Shown piece by piece: positions 1 to 8,513 of a stretch of 64,000 nucleotides of DNA. Every line of letters begins with the position of its first letter. Position 1 is the stretch's first letter. A program made the position numbers and the translations under genes. Origin of the DNA: JANNMJ01 sp031425525 (GTDB lineage Bacteria; Bacteroidota; Bacteroidia; Cytophagales; Hymenobacteraceae); the NCBI GenBank assembly GCA_031425525.1, contig JANPJM010000083.1, forward strand, positions 62,001-126,000. The letters are read 5' to 3'. Below the pieces are notes generated by a model, which saw nothing but the letters and a program-made list of their open reading frames with translations, was not told the DNA's origin and ran no database searches.

Positions 1-426
1 GTTGACGAACGGCTTCGTTTCGGCATTGACGGCCTTTGCGAAACGCTCGAAGAGGGTTTCGTAGGCGCTCTCTTCGGCACGGTTCAGTTCGGTGAGTCCT
101 CCCGGCAGAAAGGCATCGTACTTCGTCGATTTGGGGTCGTAGCGCAGCCCTACCAGCTTGAGTACCGCACGCAGGGTTTTGTCGGCGGCGGCGCGCACGT
201 CGCCGAAGTTTTCGGCGGTGTTGGCTTCCAGGCTGCTCACCACTTTGTCGTTGAAGGCGGCGGCGGCCGTCCGCACCACCGTGGCCTGCGCCTGAATGGC
301 GGCCGGCAGCCCGGCATCGGCCGCCACGGCATCGGCCGCGAACACCGCCTACGCCTTGAAGTTGGGCCGCGACACGTCGAGCGTCAGAAAGAAGTTAGCC
401 GTGTACGAAAACATGGGTTGTGCCAT
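1..426 (-). pseudogene. Interrupted or truncated gene running off the left edge
   Basis: On the minus strand an open frame runs without a stop from base 348 to base 1 (116 codons) with protein-like composition (for example NDKVVSSLEANTAENFGDVR and KLVGLRYDPKSTKYDAF). Directly upstream and in the same frame, a plausible start at 426-424 gives a 25-residue peptide beginning MAQPMFSYTANFF that ends at a TAG at 351-349. The frame then continues with coding character. This suggests one gene broken by an in-frame stop, or a sequencing error. The alternative is a downstream start at a GTG (345-343) with a chance upstream peptide. The protein looks helical, soluble and alanine-rich. I do not recognise the family. 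The left end of the gene lies outside the window. Confidence 0.5.
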
Positions 427-555
427 CGGAGGGGGGGAAAAAGGTGGCGTGAGAGAAATGCTTGCGGCAACCACCGGCGAAGGCCGGCCGCCCAACGAAA
501 GTAAGCGACAATACTGGCATATTGGGGTAAGCGCCCTCCCGTGCCGGCGCCTACG

Positions 556-613
556 CGGCCGGCTGACCGCCTCCGGTGCTGCCGGCTGACCGCCTCCGGC
601 GGTCTGACGGCTC
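556..613. repeat. Short direct repeat with GC-rich hairpin
   Basis: The segment GCCGGCTGACCGCCTCCGG occurs twice in a row with a few bases between the copies. The second copy extends into a small hairpin, ACCGCC-TCC-GGCGGT. It lies in the non-coding stretch between the interrupted left-edge gene and the AAA ATPase, and resembles a REP-like hairpin. Confidence 0.5.
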
Positions 614-675
614 TCGCGTGATGCATACCAGCAACCGGCGAAACGCATCAGACGGTTGAGGGCGAACGCCTGCGG

Positions 676-684
676 TAACTTGCC
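676..684 (+). promoter_or_regulatory. Putative Bacteroidota -7 element of the AAA ATPase unit
   Basis: TAACTTGCC, a near match to the Bacteroidota TAnnTTTG(C) -7 motif, ends 19 bases before the chosen ATG at 704. No clear TTTG -33 element was seen at the expected spacing, so this is a weak call. Confidence 0.3.
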
Positions 685-703
685 CCCTCAACCCCGCCCC
701 GCC

Positions 704-1861
704 ATGCGCCTCTCCGTTCAGAACCTCGGCCCCATCGCCGAAGCCGACGTCACCTTCGGCGACCTCACCATCCTCGTCGGCCCGCAAGCCACGGGCAAGA
801 GTATTTTCTTGCAGACGTTGAAGCTGGTGCAGGATTGTGCACTCATTAAGGCCGCATTGAATAATCAGGGGTATGTGTGGAGTCTCAGCGGATTTCCAGA
901 TGATTTCTTAGAGTTAGTGTATGGTGAAGGAGCAGAAATTATATGGCACGCCAATAGTGAGGTTAAGCTCAATGGCAAGAAATTCAGTATTAAGACCGCA
1001 TTAAAATCTGACGCAGGGCAATTTAATGAGCAAGCGTGGAATGCCGTGTACATACCAGCTCAAAGAAGCTTGGCACTGGCTAATGGCTGGGTCAGGCCTT
1101 TTGAGGGCTACGAATTAGCCACTCCATATGTACTCAAAGAGTTTAGTGACGCCCTGCGGCTCAACTTGCAAATGGGACTCTTTGATGACGACTTTAAAAG
1201 CAAGAAACTCAACCTGTCTAGACAAATTTCTCGATCCGTAGAAAAGCTTATCAACAGCCTCATCTATCAGGACGGTGAAATTTTTATTGATAATCATCAG
1301 CTACGACGGCGCATTACTATGAAGGTGCGTGATGCTAGTGTACCTGTTATGAATTGGTCGACTGGGCAGCGTGAATTTTTGCCTTTAATGCTCACGCTAT
1401 ACATGATTCTGAATCGCAGGCCTCGTCCGCCTTATATCATCATCGAAGAACCCGAAATGGGTCTTCATCCCAAAGCCATCCAAGCGTTTCTGCTGCTGGT
1501 GTTGGAGCTGATTCAGAACGGTCACAAAGTCATCCTCTCCACCCACTCGCCGGTGGTGCTGGAAATGGCGTGGGCGCTGCGGTTCTTACAACAAGGGCAG
1601 GCCACGGCCGCCGACGTAGCGAAGCTGTTTGAAGTAGAACCCTCCGCCGACCTATTGCCGCTCTTCGAGCGCGCCCTGACGGCCGACACGAAGGTGTATT
1701 ATTTCGACCGCCGACCGGAAGACGGTCGCGTCCACGCCCGCGATATTTCCTCACTCGACGCCGAGAGCGACGACCCCGGCATTGCCGGCTGGGGCGGGCT
1801 GACCGATTTCGTCAGCCGCGCCGGGGCGGTGGTGTCGCAGGTCATGGCGCGCAGCTTATGA
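704..1861 (+). CDS. AAA-family ATPase (SMC/RecF-like P-loop, no TOPRIM)
   Basis: A 385-residue soluble ATPase of the ABC/RecF-like AAA class found in many defence modules. Walker A is GPQATGKS at residues 26-33. A signature-like STGQREFLP follows near 218, Walker B YIIIEEPEMGLHP near 243-255, and the switch-histidine segment STHSPVV near 278. There is no C-terminal TOPRIM domain; after the ATPase core only about 100 residues remain. I chose ATG 704 over an upstream TTG at 656 because the family typically begins MRLSVQNLGPI-like. The stop overlaps the next start by four bases (ATGA), which implies translational coupling. Bases about 830-1430 are visibly richer in A+T than the flanks, as expected of acquired DNA. 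Nucleotide binding is near certain; the biological role (possibly phage defence) is inference. Confidence 0.8.
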   Translation: MRLSVQNLGPIAEADVTFGDLTILVGPQATGKSIFLQTLKLVQDCALIKAALNNQGYVWSLSGFPDDFLELVYGEGAEIIWHANSEVKLNGKKFSIKTALKSDAGQFNEQAWNAVYIPAQRSLALANGWVRPFEGYELATPYVLKEFSDALRLNLQMGLFDDDFKSKKLNLSRQISRSVEKLINSLIYQDGEIFIDNHQLRRRITMKVRDASVPVMNWSTGQREFLPLMLTLYMILNRRPRPPYIIIEEPEMGLHPKAIQAFLLLVLELIQNGHKVILSTHSPVVLEMAWALRFLQQGQATAADVAKLFEVEPSADLLPLFERALTADTKVYYFDRRPEDGRVHARDISSLDAESDDPGIAGWGGLTDFVSRAGAVVSQVMARSL

Positions 1862-2322
1862 GTACCTCCACGCTTCAGCAGGCGGTAGAACATACGCCTT
1901 GCGTCGCCGATCAGTGGAAGGATGGGCTGAAGGCCTTGAAAGGGGAACATCGCAGCGCCATCGACCTGAAGAAGCCGCAGCTTCGGGGCGGCAGCCTGGA
2001 CATTGACGCGGCGATGCAGCCGGCCGAACCCGATGCCGAGCGCTGGGACTACGCCGTTCAGCACGACGGCCTGATGGTCTTCGTCGAAATTCACCCCGCC
2101 GACGGCGATCACCACGTCACGAAAATGGTCGGCAAAGTGAAATGGCTACGGCAGTGGCTGCGCGACCACGCGCCGCTTATCGGGGCGTTGCCCCGCGCCA
2201 CGGAGCCATTTCGATGGGTGCATACGGGGCCGAATACGTTGCGCTTGCCCCCCGGCAGCCGCTACGAGTTGATACTGCGCCAAAACGGTTTATCTAAGCC
2301 CATCAAACCGCTGGTGCTGTAG
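1858..2322 (+). CDS. Unrecognised 154-aa partner of the AAA ATPase; nuclease-like candidate
   Basis: A small soluble protein translationally coupled to the preceding ATPase by an ATGA overlap. No family is recognised with certainty. Its conserved-looking core is WDYAV (residues 63-67), then a strand VFVEIHPADG (74-83), then a lysine-bearing helix around KMVGKVKWLRQWL (89-101). Near the end comes FRWVHTG (118-124). The spacing Asp64...Glu77-x-His79...Lys93/Lys95 recalls a degenerate PD-(D/E)xK nuclease fold, but the usual lysine position holds histidine, so this is only a hint. Unlike its partner, it has the GC-rich composition of the surrounding genome. ATPase-plus-small-effector pairs are a common architecture of bacterial defence modules; that is the basis for calling it a candidate effector. 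Confidence 0.6.
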   Translation: MSTSTLQQAVEHTPCVADQWKDGLKALKGEHRSAIDLKKPQLRGGSLDIDAAMQPAEPDAERWDYAVQHDGLMVFVEIHPADGDHHVTKMVGKVKWLRQWLRDHAPLIGALPRATEPFRWVHTGPNTLRLPPGSRYELILRQNGLSKPIKPLVL

Positions 2323-2416
2323 AGGCAATGGCGTTACGCCCCCAATCCGCCGCCGCCCAAAACCAAACCCCTCCCGCCCAAGCCCGATAACGGCCTGCGC
2401 GAGAGGGGCGATACAG

Positions 2417-2488
2417 TAGCCGCACCGGGAATCGAACTCGGATCGAGCGTTTAGGAAACGCTAGTTTTATCCATTAAACTATGCAGCC
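2417..2488 (-). tRNA. tRNA-Arg (anticodon CCT)
   Basis: The minus strand folds as a 72-nt cloverleaf. The acceptor arm is GGCTGCA paired to TGCGGCT with wobbles, followed by an A discriminator. The D arm contains TTTAATGG, the anticodon loop TTTCCTAAA carries CCT, and the T arm carries the canonical GTTCGATTC. No CCA is encoded. It sits 94 bases beyond the stop of the two-gene ATPase unit and 49 bases from the end of the HD/PycTM-like gene. tRNA genes of this type are frequent integration sites. Confidence 0.93.
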
Positions 2489-2537
2489 AAGTGGCCGCAA
2501 AGATAGCCGCCGCCGTGAGCGGCGAGCGCTCCGGCGG

Positions 2538-4289
2538 TTACAAATGGCCTTTGTACAGGATCGAAATCACGAAGGAAAACACCACCAGAATGATCCCGAC
2601 CATAAAAATGGTGTAGCTGATTTTGAGCAACCGGTACTTCTTGCTTAGCACATCGCCGAGGTAGTAGATGTCGGTCGTCATATTCATGTAGAGTGCGTCT
2701 TTTTGGCGCATCAGGTCGCGCATACCTTCCTGAAACTCTTCGAGCGGGAGCTTCACGAAGTTGCCGAAAAACAGCAGGTTCACGCGGCGGTTGGCCGTGG
2801 GCTTCACCTTGGTATTGAGGCGAAACGACGTGATTTCGGGCTGCGCCGACAGAATGGCCGTCACCACCGACCCCAGCGCCGTAGCGAGCAGCAGCCCGCC
2901 CGGCACCGCCACGATGGGGTTTTGGAGGAGTTGGATCCCGGACGTACTCGACCGCGCCGCCAGATACGTAATCAGCGCCGAGATGAGCAGCGTATTGAGC
3001 TGAATCATCATATTGGCCTTCTGATCGGCCATGCCGGAAAGGTTGGTGTGCGTCGCGTAGATGTTGTGGAACATCGTTTCGATGCCGCGTTTCGGCTGCG
3101 CCAGGGTATCGCGCGAGTCCTTCTCCTTCTTCTTCTCCTTCTTGCGGAGCTTGTCGATGGCCTTCTCCTGCACCCGAATGTTCTCCAGGCGGCCGGCGCC
3201 GTAGCGGGCGCGCCCGGCGGCGGTGCGGAAGGTGGTATCGGTCAGGAAATCGAGCTGATACTGCACCCAATCGGGCGAGGAGTACGTGCGCTCCGGCAGG
3301 TACATTTCCCATTCGAGGCGTAAGCGCTCGCCGGCCGACGTAAACTCTTCGCGTCCCATCCCCGATAAGTCGGCATCGACGAGCGTATCCGCCAGCGGCC
3401 CCGCCGACTCGGCGCCGTACTCGGTGGCCCGAATCAGGGTTTGCACCAGCTCGATGCCGGCAGCCGGGTAGTTCTGCGCGTGCAGAAACTGGGTGGCCAA
3501 CTCGGCGCTCACGGCTTCGTGGCCGACGTATTTCTGGGTGTAGCCGGTATCGTGGAAATACGCGGCCAGCAGGAGCGCTTCCGTATCGGCGGGGTTCAGC
3601 GCCTGATCGACCGCCAATCGCCGCGCGGCCTTCACCACCTGCTGCGTGTGTGCCAGATTATGGAACACCATCCGGCTCGGCAATTTGGTGGTCAGGAGTT
3701 GCTCGACATACGCGCACGCCGCTTCGGCAATGGCCGACAGCGGCAGCAGCTTCTCCTTGGCCTCGGCCTTGTCGCGCTGGCGGCCCCGTTCGATGGCCTT
3801 GGCGTCCTTGTCTTTCTCCTTTTCTTTTTTCGTTTTGTGCGGCTCCACCTCGCCGGTGGCATCGGGCAGCGCCTTCCCGATGGCGTCGGTCGCCGGGGGA
3901 GTTTCGGCGGCAGATTCAGGATCAGATTCGGCCGTCGATTTTTCTTTCGATTCGGCTTTTGGCGCCTCTTCTGAAGCTTCGTCTGAATCTTCGGCTGAAG
4001 CGACCTTCTTTTCTGAACTGACTTTTTCCGTTGATTTTGATTCCGCGCTTCCGCCTGATGCCGCCGCTATCGCAGACTTTTCAGGCTTAGGCGAGCCACC
4101 CGGTTCCCCGGCGGCCGGCTCGGCGGCAGGTGCGTGCGCGGGCCGCGCGGCGGGCAAGGAAGAAGCCGGGTCAGAAGCCGACGAAACGGCTTCGGTAGGC
4201 GTATCGGGCGAGGCAGCGGCGGCGGAAGCGTCGTCGGGGGTAGGGGCGGAGTCGTCGGGCAGCGTTGGGGTCACGGGGAAGAGCGGCAA
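2538..4289 (-). CDS. HD-domain hydrolase fused to a Pycsar-effector-like (PycTM) membrane domain
   Basis: A 583-residue protein with three parts. Residues 1-180 are low complexity: Pro/Ala/Ser/Glu-rich, then strongly charged (KTKKEKEKDKDAK). Residues about 185-380 form an HD metal-dependent phosphohydrolase, with His210/His214 (FHNLAHT), the His246-Asp247 pair in YFHDTG, and Asp305/Asp307. Residues about 405-580 match the PycTM pattern: MADQKANMMIQLNTLLIS, two hydrophobic segments (430-446 and 458-480), a soluble stretch, and a last membrane helix (557-578). PycTM domains are effectors of pyrimidine cyclic-nucleotide (Pycsar) immunity, and HD fusions of this kind are known in Bacteroidota chromosomes. 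No cyclase gene adjoins it here, so its trigger is unknown. The very long disordered N-terminus is unusual. Confidence 0.82.
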   Translation of the reverse strand: MPLFPVTPTLPDDSAPTPDDASAAAASPDTPTEAVSSASDPASSLPAARPAHAPAAEPAAGEPGGSPKPEKSAIAAASGGSAESKSTEKVSSEKKVASAEDSDEASEEAPKAESKEKSTAESDPESAAETPPATDAIGKALPDATGEVEPHKTKKEKEKDKDAKAIERGRQRDKAEAKEKLLPLSAIAEAACAYVEQLLTTKLPSRMVFHNLAHTQQVVKAARRLAVDQALNPADTEALLLAAYFHDTGYTQKYVGHEAVSAELATQFLHAQNYPAAGIELVQTLIRATEYGAESAGPLADTLVDADLSGMGREEFTSAGERLRLEWEMYLPERTYSSPDWVQYQLDFLTDTTFRTAAGRARYGAGRLENIRVQEKAIDKLRKKEKKKEKDSRDTLAQPKRGIETMFHNIYATHTNLSGMADQKANMMIQLNTLLISALITYLAARSSTSGIQLLQNPIVAVPGGLLLATALGSVVTAILSAQPEITSFRLNTKVKPTANRRVNLLFFGNFVKLPLEEFQEGMRDLMRQKDALYMNMTTDIYYLGDVLSKKYRLLKISYTIFMVGIILVVFSFVISILYKGHL

Positions 4290-4542
4290 AAGAACGGAGC
4301 GGATGCGTAGGCCAGTGCGTAGGGCCGCGCGGCGGGCCTAAAACGCGACGGCGGGCCGAAGGTTAGCCGGTGAATGTACGCCGCGCGGCCAGCTTACAAT
4401 CAGCTGCTGGTTTGCCCGCTCAACCGGTAATCACAACACCCCAATAGCCCCCTCACCCCAACCCCTAACCCTGCGCGCCGTAAACTTCGCGCTTCCGGGG
4501 GCGCTTGCCCGCCGGGCACTGCTTCAACTACTTCTTCTGCGG

Positions 4543-7500
4543 ATGATTTCTCGACTACGTTTTCGGGTGCTGACCGGGTTGCTGGCTGCGGGCCTCGCGG
4601 CTGGTTGCGCCACCAATAAACCGGCGTATTATGCCCCTCCCGTGCGCGAATGGGCTACTACCACCCTGCCCGACACCAGCGAGCTGACGCACACCGTGTT
4701 CCTGATCGGCGATGCCGGCTCGCCCGATCCGGAGGAGCCCGTCATCCAGCTTCTCAAAAAACAACTGCACGAATCGTCGGCCATCGAGCGCTCGACGGTG
4801 GTGTACCTCGGCGACAACATTTATCCCGTGGGGATGCCCGCCCCCAGCGCGCCCACCCGCAAGACGATGGAGCGGCGGATGAATACGCAGCTCAATATCC
4901 TGAAGGGCTACCGCGGCAACCGCTACATGGTGCCCGGCAACCATGACTGGGGCCAGGGCTCGCCCGATGGCTTGCAGCGTAATGCGTTTGAGGAAGAATA
5001 CGTCGAGCGCTACCTGCGCTCGCAGGATTCTATTCTGGTACTCGGCGGCGACACGTACGTGCCGAGCGATGGCTGCCCAGGGCCGTTCGAGGTAAAGATT
5101 TACGACGATGTGGTGATGATCGCCATCAATTCGCAGTGGTTTTTGCACCAGTTCGAGCGGCCGTACGGCCCGAACAACTATTGCGATGTGGCGAACGAAG
5201 AAGAATTCTTCGCCCGCCTCGACGATATTCTCGCCAAGCACCGCGGCGAACACGTGATGATCGTGGCGCACCACCCGATTCTGTCGGCGGGGATTCACGG
5301 CGGGTATTTCACCCTCGCCGACCATATTTTCCCCCTCGCCATCGTCAATAAATACGCGCTGCTGCCGCTGCCGATCATTGGGTCGGTGTACCCGTTTGCG
5401 CGGAAATACGGCGGAGTGTCGCAGGATATTTCGTTTCCGGCGTATACGGCGTATAAAAATGGTCTGGAAAAGCTGTTCGCCAAGTACCCGAATATCGTGT
5501 ACGCTACCGGCCACGAACACAATATTCAATATCTGCAAGGGCCGAATTACCACCACATCGTGAGCGGTTCGGGGTGCAAAACCCAGCACGTACGCGATGA
5601 TTACGGCGATTTCAATTTCAAGGAAAAAGGCTTCGCGCGGGTTAATTATTACAAAAACGGCGATGTCTGGACGGAATTTTACATCGCCGAAAACAAAGGC
5701 GAAACCGGCAAAGTAGTTTTTCGCAAAAAGATTTATACCCGCACGATTCCGGCCGCGGAGGAAATCAAAGCCGTGGCGGCGAACTACACCGATTCAACAA
5801 AGGTGGTGGCCGCCAACCCCAGCACCCGCGCCCGTGGCCTCAAAAAACTACTCCTCGGCGAGCATTACCGCAAGGAATGGACGACGCCCGTGCGCGTGCC
5901 GTACCTCGATTTGGGCCGCGAGTTGGGCGGCTTGGAACCTTACCAAAAAGGCGGCGGTAAGCAAACCAAAAGCCTGAAAGTGCGCACCCCGGACGGCAAG
6001 ACGTACGTGCTGCGTTCCATCGTGAAAGACCCGGCGCAGGTGCTGCCGGAGGCCCTGCGCGAAACCGCCGCCCGCGATGTACTGCAAGACCAGATCACGG
6101 CGCAGCACCCCTACGCGGGCATTGCGGTGGCCGGTCTGGCCGATGCCGCTAACATTTTGCACACCAATGCGCGCCTATTCTGGATTCCTGATGATCCGCG
6201 GCTCGGCATCTACCGCGACGATTTCAAAAACACCCTCGTGACGCTCGAAGAAGACGCGCGCGACAACCACGACGAATCGGCCGATTTGGGCTACGCCCGC
6301 AATCTGGTGGGCACGGATAAAGTCCTCGAAAAACGGCAAAAGGACAACGACAATTACATCAACGAAGAAGCCTTCGCGCGCTCGCGATTGTTCGATATGT
6401 TCGTCGGCGACTGGGATCGCCACGAGGGGCAATGGCGCTGGGCCGAACGCAAAACCAAGAAGGGCGCCGAGTACACCGCCGTGCCGAAAGACCGCGATGT
6501 AGCCTTTTTCTTAGGCGATGGCGCCCTGCCGTGGATCGCGCGCCGCAAGTGGGCCATCCGCAATTTCCAAAGTTTCCAGGGCGATTACGTCGATTACGTC
6601 GGCCTCAACCTCACGGCCCTCAACAACGACCGCCACTTTACGGCGTCGGTCACGCGCGCCCAATGGGTGGCGCAAGCGCAAGACCTCAAGCAACGGCTGA
6701 CGGATGAGGTAATCGAAAAGTCGTTGCGGGCGTGGCCGGCGGGCATCTACGAGTTGCACGGCGACCAGATCAAGGGCAAGCTCATGCGTCGCCGCGATGC
6801 GCTGCCCGAGTTGGCCGGTAAGTACTACGACGTACTGAACCGTTACGTGGAAGTGACCGGCTCCGACAAGCGCGAGCGCTTCACCATCGAGCGCCTCGAA
6901 AACGGCAATACGCGCGTGCGGACAGAGAAAATCACGAAGGACGGTGATTATAAGCCACTGTTTGAGCGGGAGTTTGAGAAATCGGTGACGAAAGAAATTC
7001 GAATTTTCGGGTTCGATGGCGATGATGAATTCCGCCTTACCGGCACCAGTCGGAAGGGCGGCGCTCGGGTACGTGTGATCGGCGGCGGCGGCAACGACCG
7101 CATCGTGAACGAGTCGCGGGTGCGCGGCCCGCACCGCCGCACGGTGGTGTACGACAATACCACCGAGAAAAACGAGATAACCGGCAACGCCGACACCCGC
7201 GACCGCACCGCCGACACCGAGGAAGTTAATGCCTGGCAGCCCAAGCCCTATACGCTACCGTACGTAGGCCCTAAGCTTTCGCTCGAATTCAACCCCGATG
7301 ACGGTATTTACGTCGGCGGCGGCGCGGTGTACCGGCGGGCGGGTTTCCGCAAGGTGCCGTACTCGCAGCAGCACTCGCTGATTGCGAACTATGCGTTCCG
7401 CTCCGGCGCGTACAATGTGCGCTACGACGGCGATTTCCGGCAGGTGTTCGGCAAAGCCAACCTAGGCATTAAATCCTATCTCTACGGGCCGCAGTTGCTG

Positions 7501-8319
7501 TTCAATTATTTCGGCTTGGGCAACAATACGGTCAACGAATCCATCGGCGAAAACAACCGGGGTGTCATCCGCGATTATCGAATCAAGTTCAGCCGCTTTT
7601 ATTTCTCGCCGACGCTGGAACGCGATATTTTCGGCTTCGTGAAAGTTGGCGCGGGGCCGCAGTACGATCAGTTCCGGGTCGATCAGGAGACGCTTGGTTC
7701 GCAAGTCGTCGGCGACCCGGACATTCGGCCGTCTGATTTTGAGATGAACCGCTACCTCGGCGGGCGGGCTTTTCTGCACCTCGGCACGGCCACATCGCCG
7801 GCGAACCCGCGCCTCGGCATCCGCCTCAATACCGAATACTCGGCCAACTGGCAGCTCAACAACGAACGCCTCGATTTCCGGCGCCTCACCTCGGAGTTGA
7901 TTTTTTACGTTTCGCCGAATCTGCCTTTTCAACTCACCTTTGCCGGACGCCTCGGCGGGGCGCGCAACTACGGCACCTACCGGTTTTGGCAGGCCAATAC
8001 CCTGGGAACCACCACCAACCTGCGCGGCTACCGCCGCACGCGTTACGCCGGCCGCGATGCCGTGTACGCCAACGGCGAAGTGCGCCTCGAACTGCTCAAG
8101 TTCAACGCCTACCTGTTCCCTGGCTCGCTGGGCATCATGGGCCTCTACGATGCGGCACGCGTGTATTCGGCCCGCGATACCAGTTCCGGTCTGCGCGATC
8201 TGCACACGGCGTACGGCGGCGGCGTGTGGGTCGATATTCTGAAGAAAGCCGTCATCACGGGCACTATCGCTCACGGCGAGGAGACGCTGGGGTTGGTGCA
8301 ATTCAGCTTCTTGTTTTAG
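4543..8319 (+). CDS. Outer-membrane lipoprotein: metallophosphoesterase, kinase-like middle domain and Omp85-like barrel
   Basis: A 1258-residue envelope protein. It opens with a lipoprotein signal ending AGLAAGC, so Cys22 is probably acylated. A calcineurin-like phosphoesterase follows: LIGDAGS near 56, YLGDNIYP near 88, GNHDW near 132, HHP near 243 and GHEHN near 323. The C-terminal third from about 905 is strand-rich and ends LVQFSFLF, as expected of a BamA/surface-antigen type beta-barrel. The middle region (about 465-660) contains a beta-rich lead-in with TYVLRSIVKD, then GDWDRHEGQW (about 622) and KDRDVAFF (about 648). This spacing resembles CotH/HipA-type kinase catalytic and metal-binding loops. 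The phosphoesterase and barrel calls are secure from motifs; the kinase-like call is my inference. It is probably anchored in the outer membrane. Confidence 0.82.
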   Translation: MISRLRFRVLTGLLAAGLAAGCATNKPAYYAPPVREWATTTLPDTSELTHTVFLIGDAGSPDPEEPVIQLLKKQLHESSAIERSTVVYLGDNIYPVGMPAPSAPTRKTMERRMNTQLNILKGYRGNRYMVPGNHDWGQGSPDGLQRNAFEEEYVERYLRSQDSILVLGGDTYVPSDGCPGPFEVKIYDDVVMIAINSQWFLHQFERPYGPNNYCDVANEEEFFARLDDILAKHRGEHVMIVAHHPILSAGIHGGYFTLADHIFPLAIVNKYALLPLPIIGSVYPFARKYGGVSQDISFPAYTAYKNGLEKLFAKYPNIVYATGHEHNIQYLQGPNYHHIVSGSGCKTQHVRDDYGDFNFKEKGFARVNYYKNGDVWTEFYIAENKGETGKVVFRKKIYTRTIPAAEEIKAVAANYTDSTKVVAANPSTRARGLKKLLLGEHYRKEWTTPVRVPYLDLGRELGGLEPYQKGGGKQTKSLKVRTPDGKTYVLRSIVKDPAQVLPEALRETAARDVLQDQITAQHPYAGIAVAGLADAANILHTNARLFWIPDDPRLGIYRDDFKNTLVTLEEDARDNHDESADLGYARNLVGTDKVLEKRQKDNDNYINEEAFARSRLFDMFVGDWDRHEGQWRWAERKTKKGAEYTAVPKDRDVAFFLGDGALPWIARRKWAIRNFQSFQGDYVDYVGLNLTALNNDRHFTASVTRAQWVAQAQDLKQRLTDEVIEKSLRAWPAGIYELHGDQIKGKLMRRRDALPELAGKYYDVLNRYVEVTGSDKRERFTIERLENGNTRVRTEKITKDGDYKPLFEREFEKSVTKEIRIFGFDGDDEFRLTGTSRKGGARVRVIGGGGNDRIVNESRVRGPHRRTVVYDNTTEKNEITGNADTRDRTADTEEVNAWQPKPYTLPYVGPKLSLEFNPDDGIYVGGGAVYRRAGFRKVPYSQQHSLIANYAFRSGAYNVRYDGDFRQVFGKANLGIKSYLYGPQLLFNYFGLGNNTVNESIGENNRGVIRDYRIKFSRFYFSPTLERDIFGFVKVGAGPQYDQFRVDQETLGSQVVGDPDIRPSDFEMNRYLGGRAFLHLGTATSPANPRLGIRLNTEYSANWQLNNERLDFRRLTSELIFYVSPNLPFQLTFAGRLGGARNYGTYRFWQANTLGTTTNLRGYRRTRYAGRDAVYANGEVRLELLKFNAYLFPGSLGIMGLYDAARVYSARDTSSGLRDLHTAYGGGVWVDILKKAVITGTIAHGEETLGLVQFSFLF

Positions 8320-8360
8320 CGTAGCGCTTCTTAACTGGCGCGTACCCGCGCGGCGGTTGC

Positions 8361-8440
8361 GGCACGTAACGCCCAGCTCCTGCTTGGCGCCGCGCGCCGC
8401 CGAGCGTCGGTTGCCAAACAGGAGTTGGGCGTTCCGTGCC
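8361..8440. repeat. REP-like inverted doublet, copy 1
   Basis: Two inverted arms flank a GC-rich core. Each arm starts with a GTAA-like tetranucleotide and contains its own small hairpin (CCAGCTCCTGCTTGG-like). A second copy of the whole element is at 48840-48920 with a few substitutions. It lies between two co-directional outer-membrane genes and contains no reading frame of note. Confidence 0.75.
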
Positions 8441-8513
8441 GTTGCTCGCGCAGCCGCTTGCCTTCGGCTGCCAGCAACCGCTATGCCTTCCAACCGTACG
8501 TAGCTCCGTGAAA

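Noticed and set aside
1858..2322. HNH nuclease partner as in Septu
   Set aside because: No HNH or zinc-knuckle pattern is present; only one weak PD-(D/E)xK-like spacing can be drawn.
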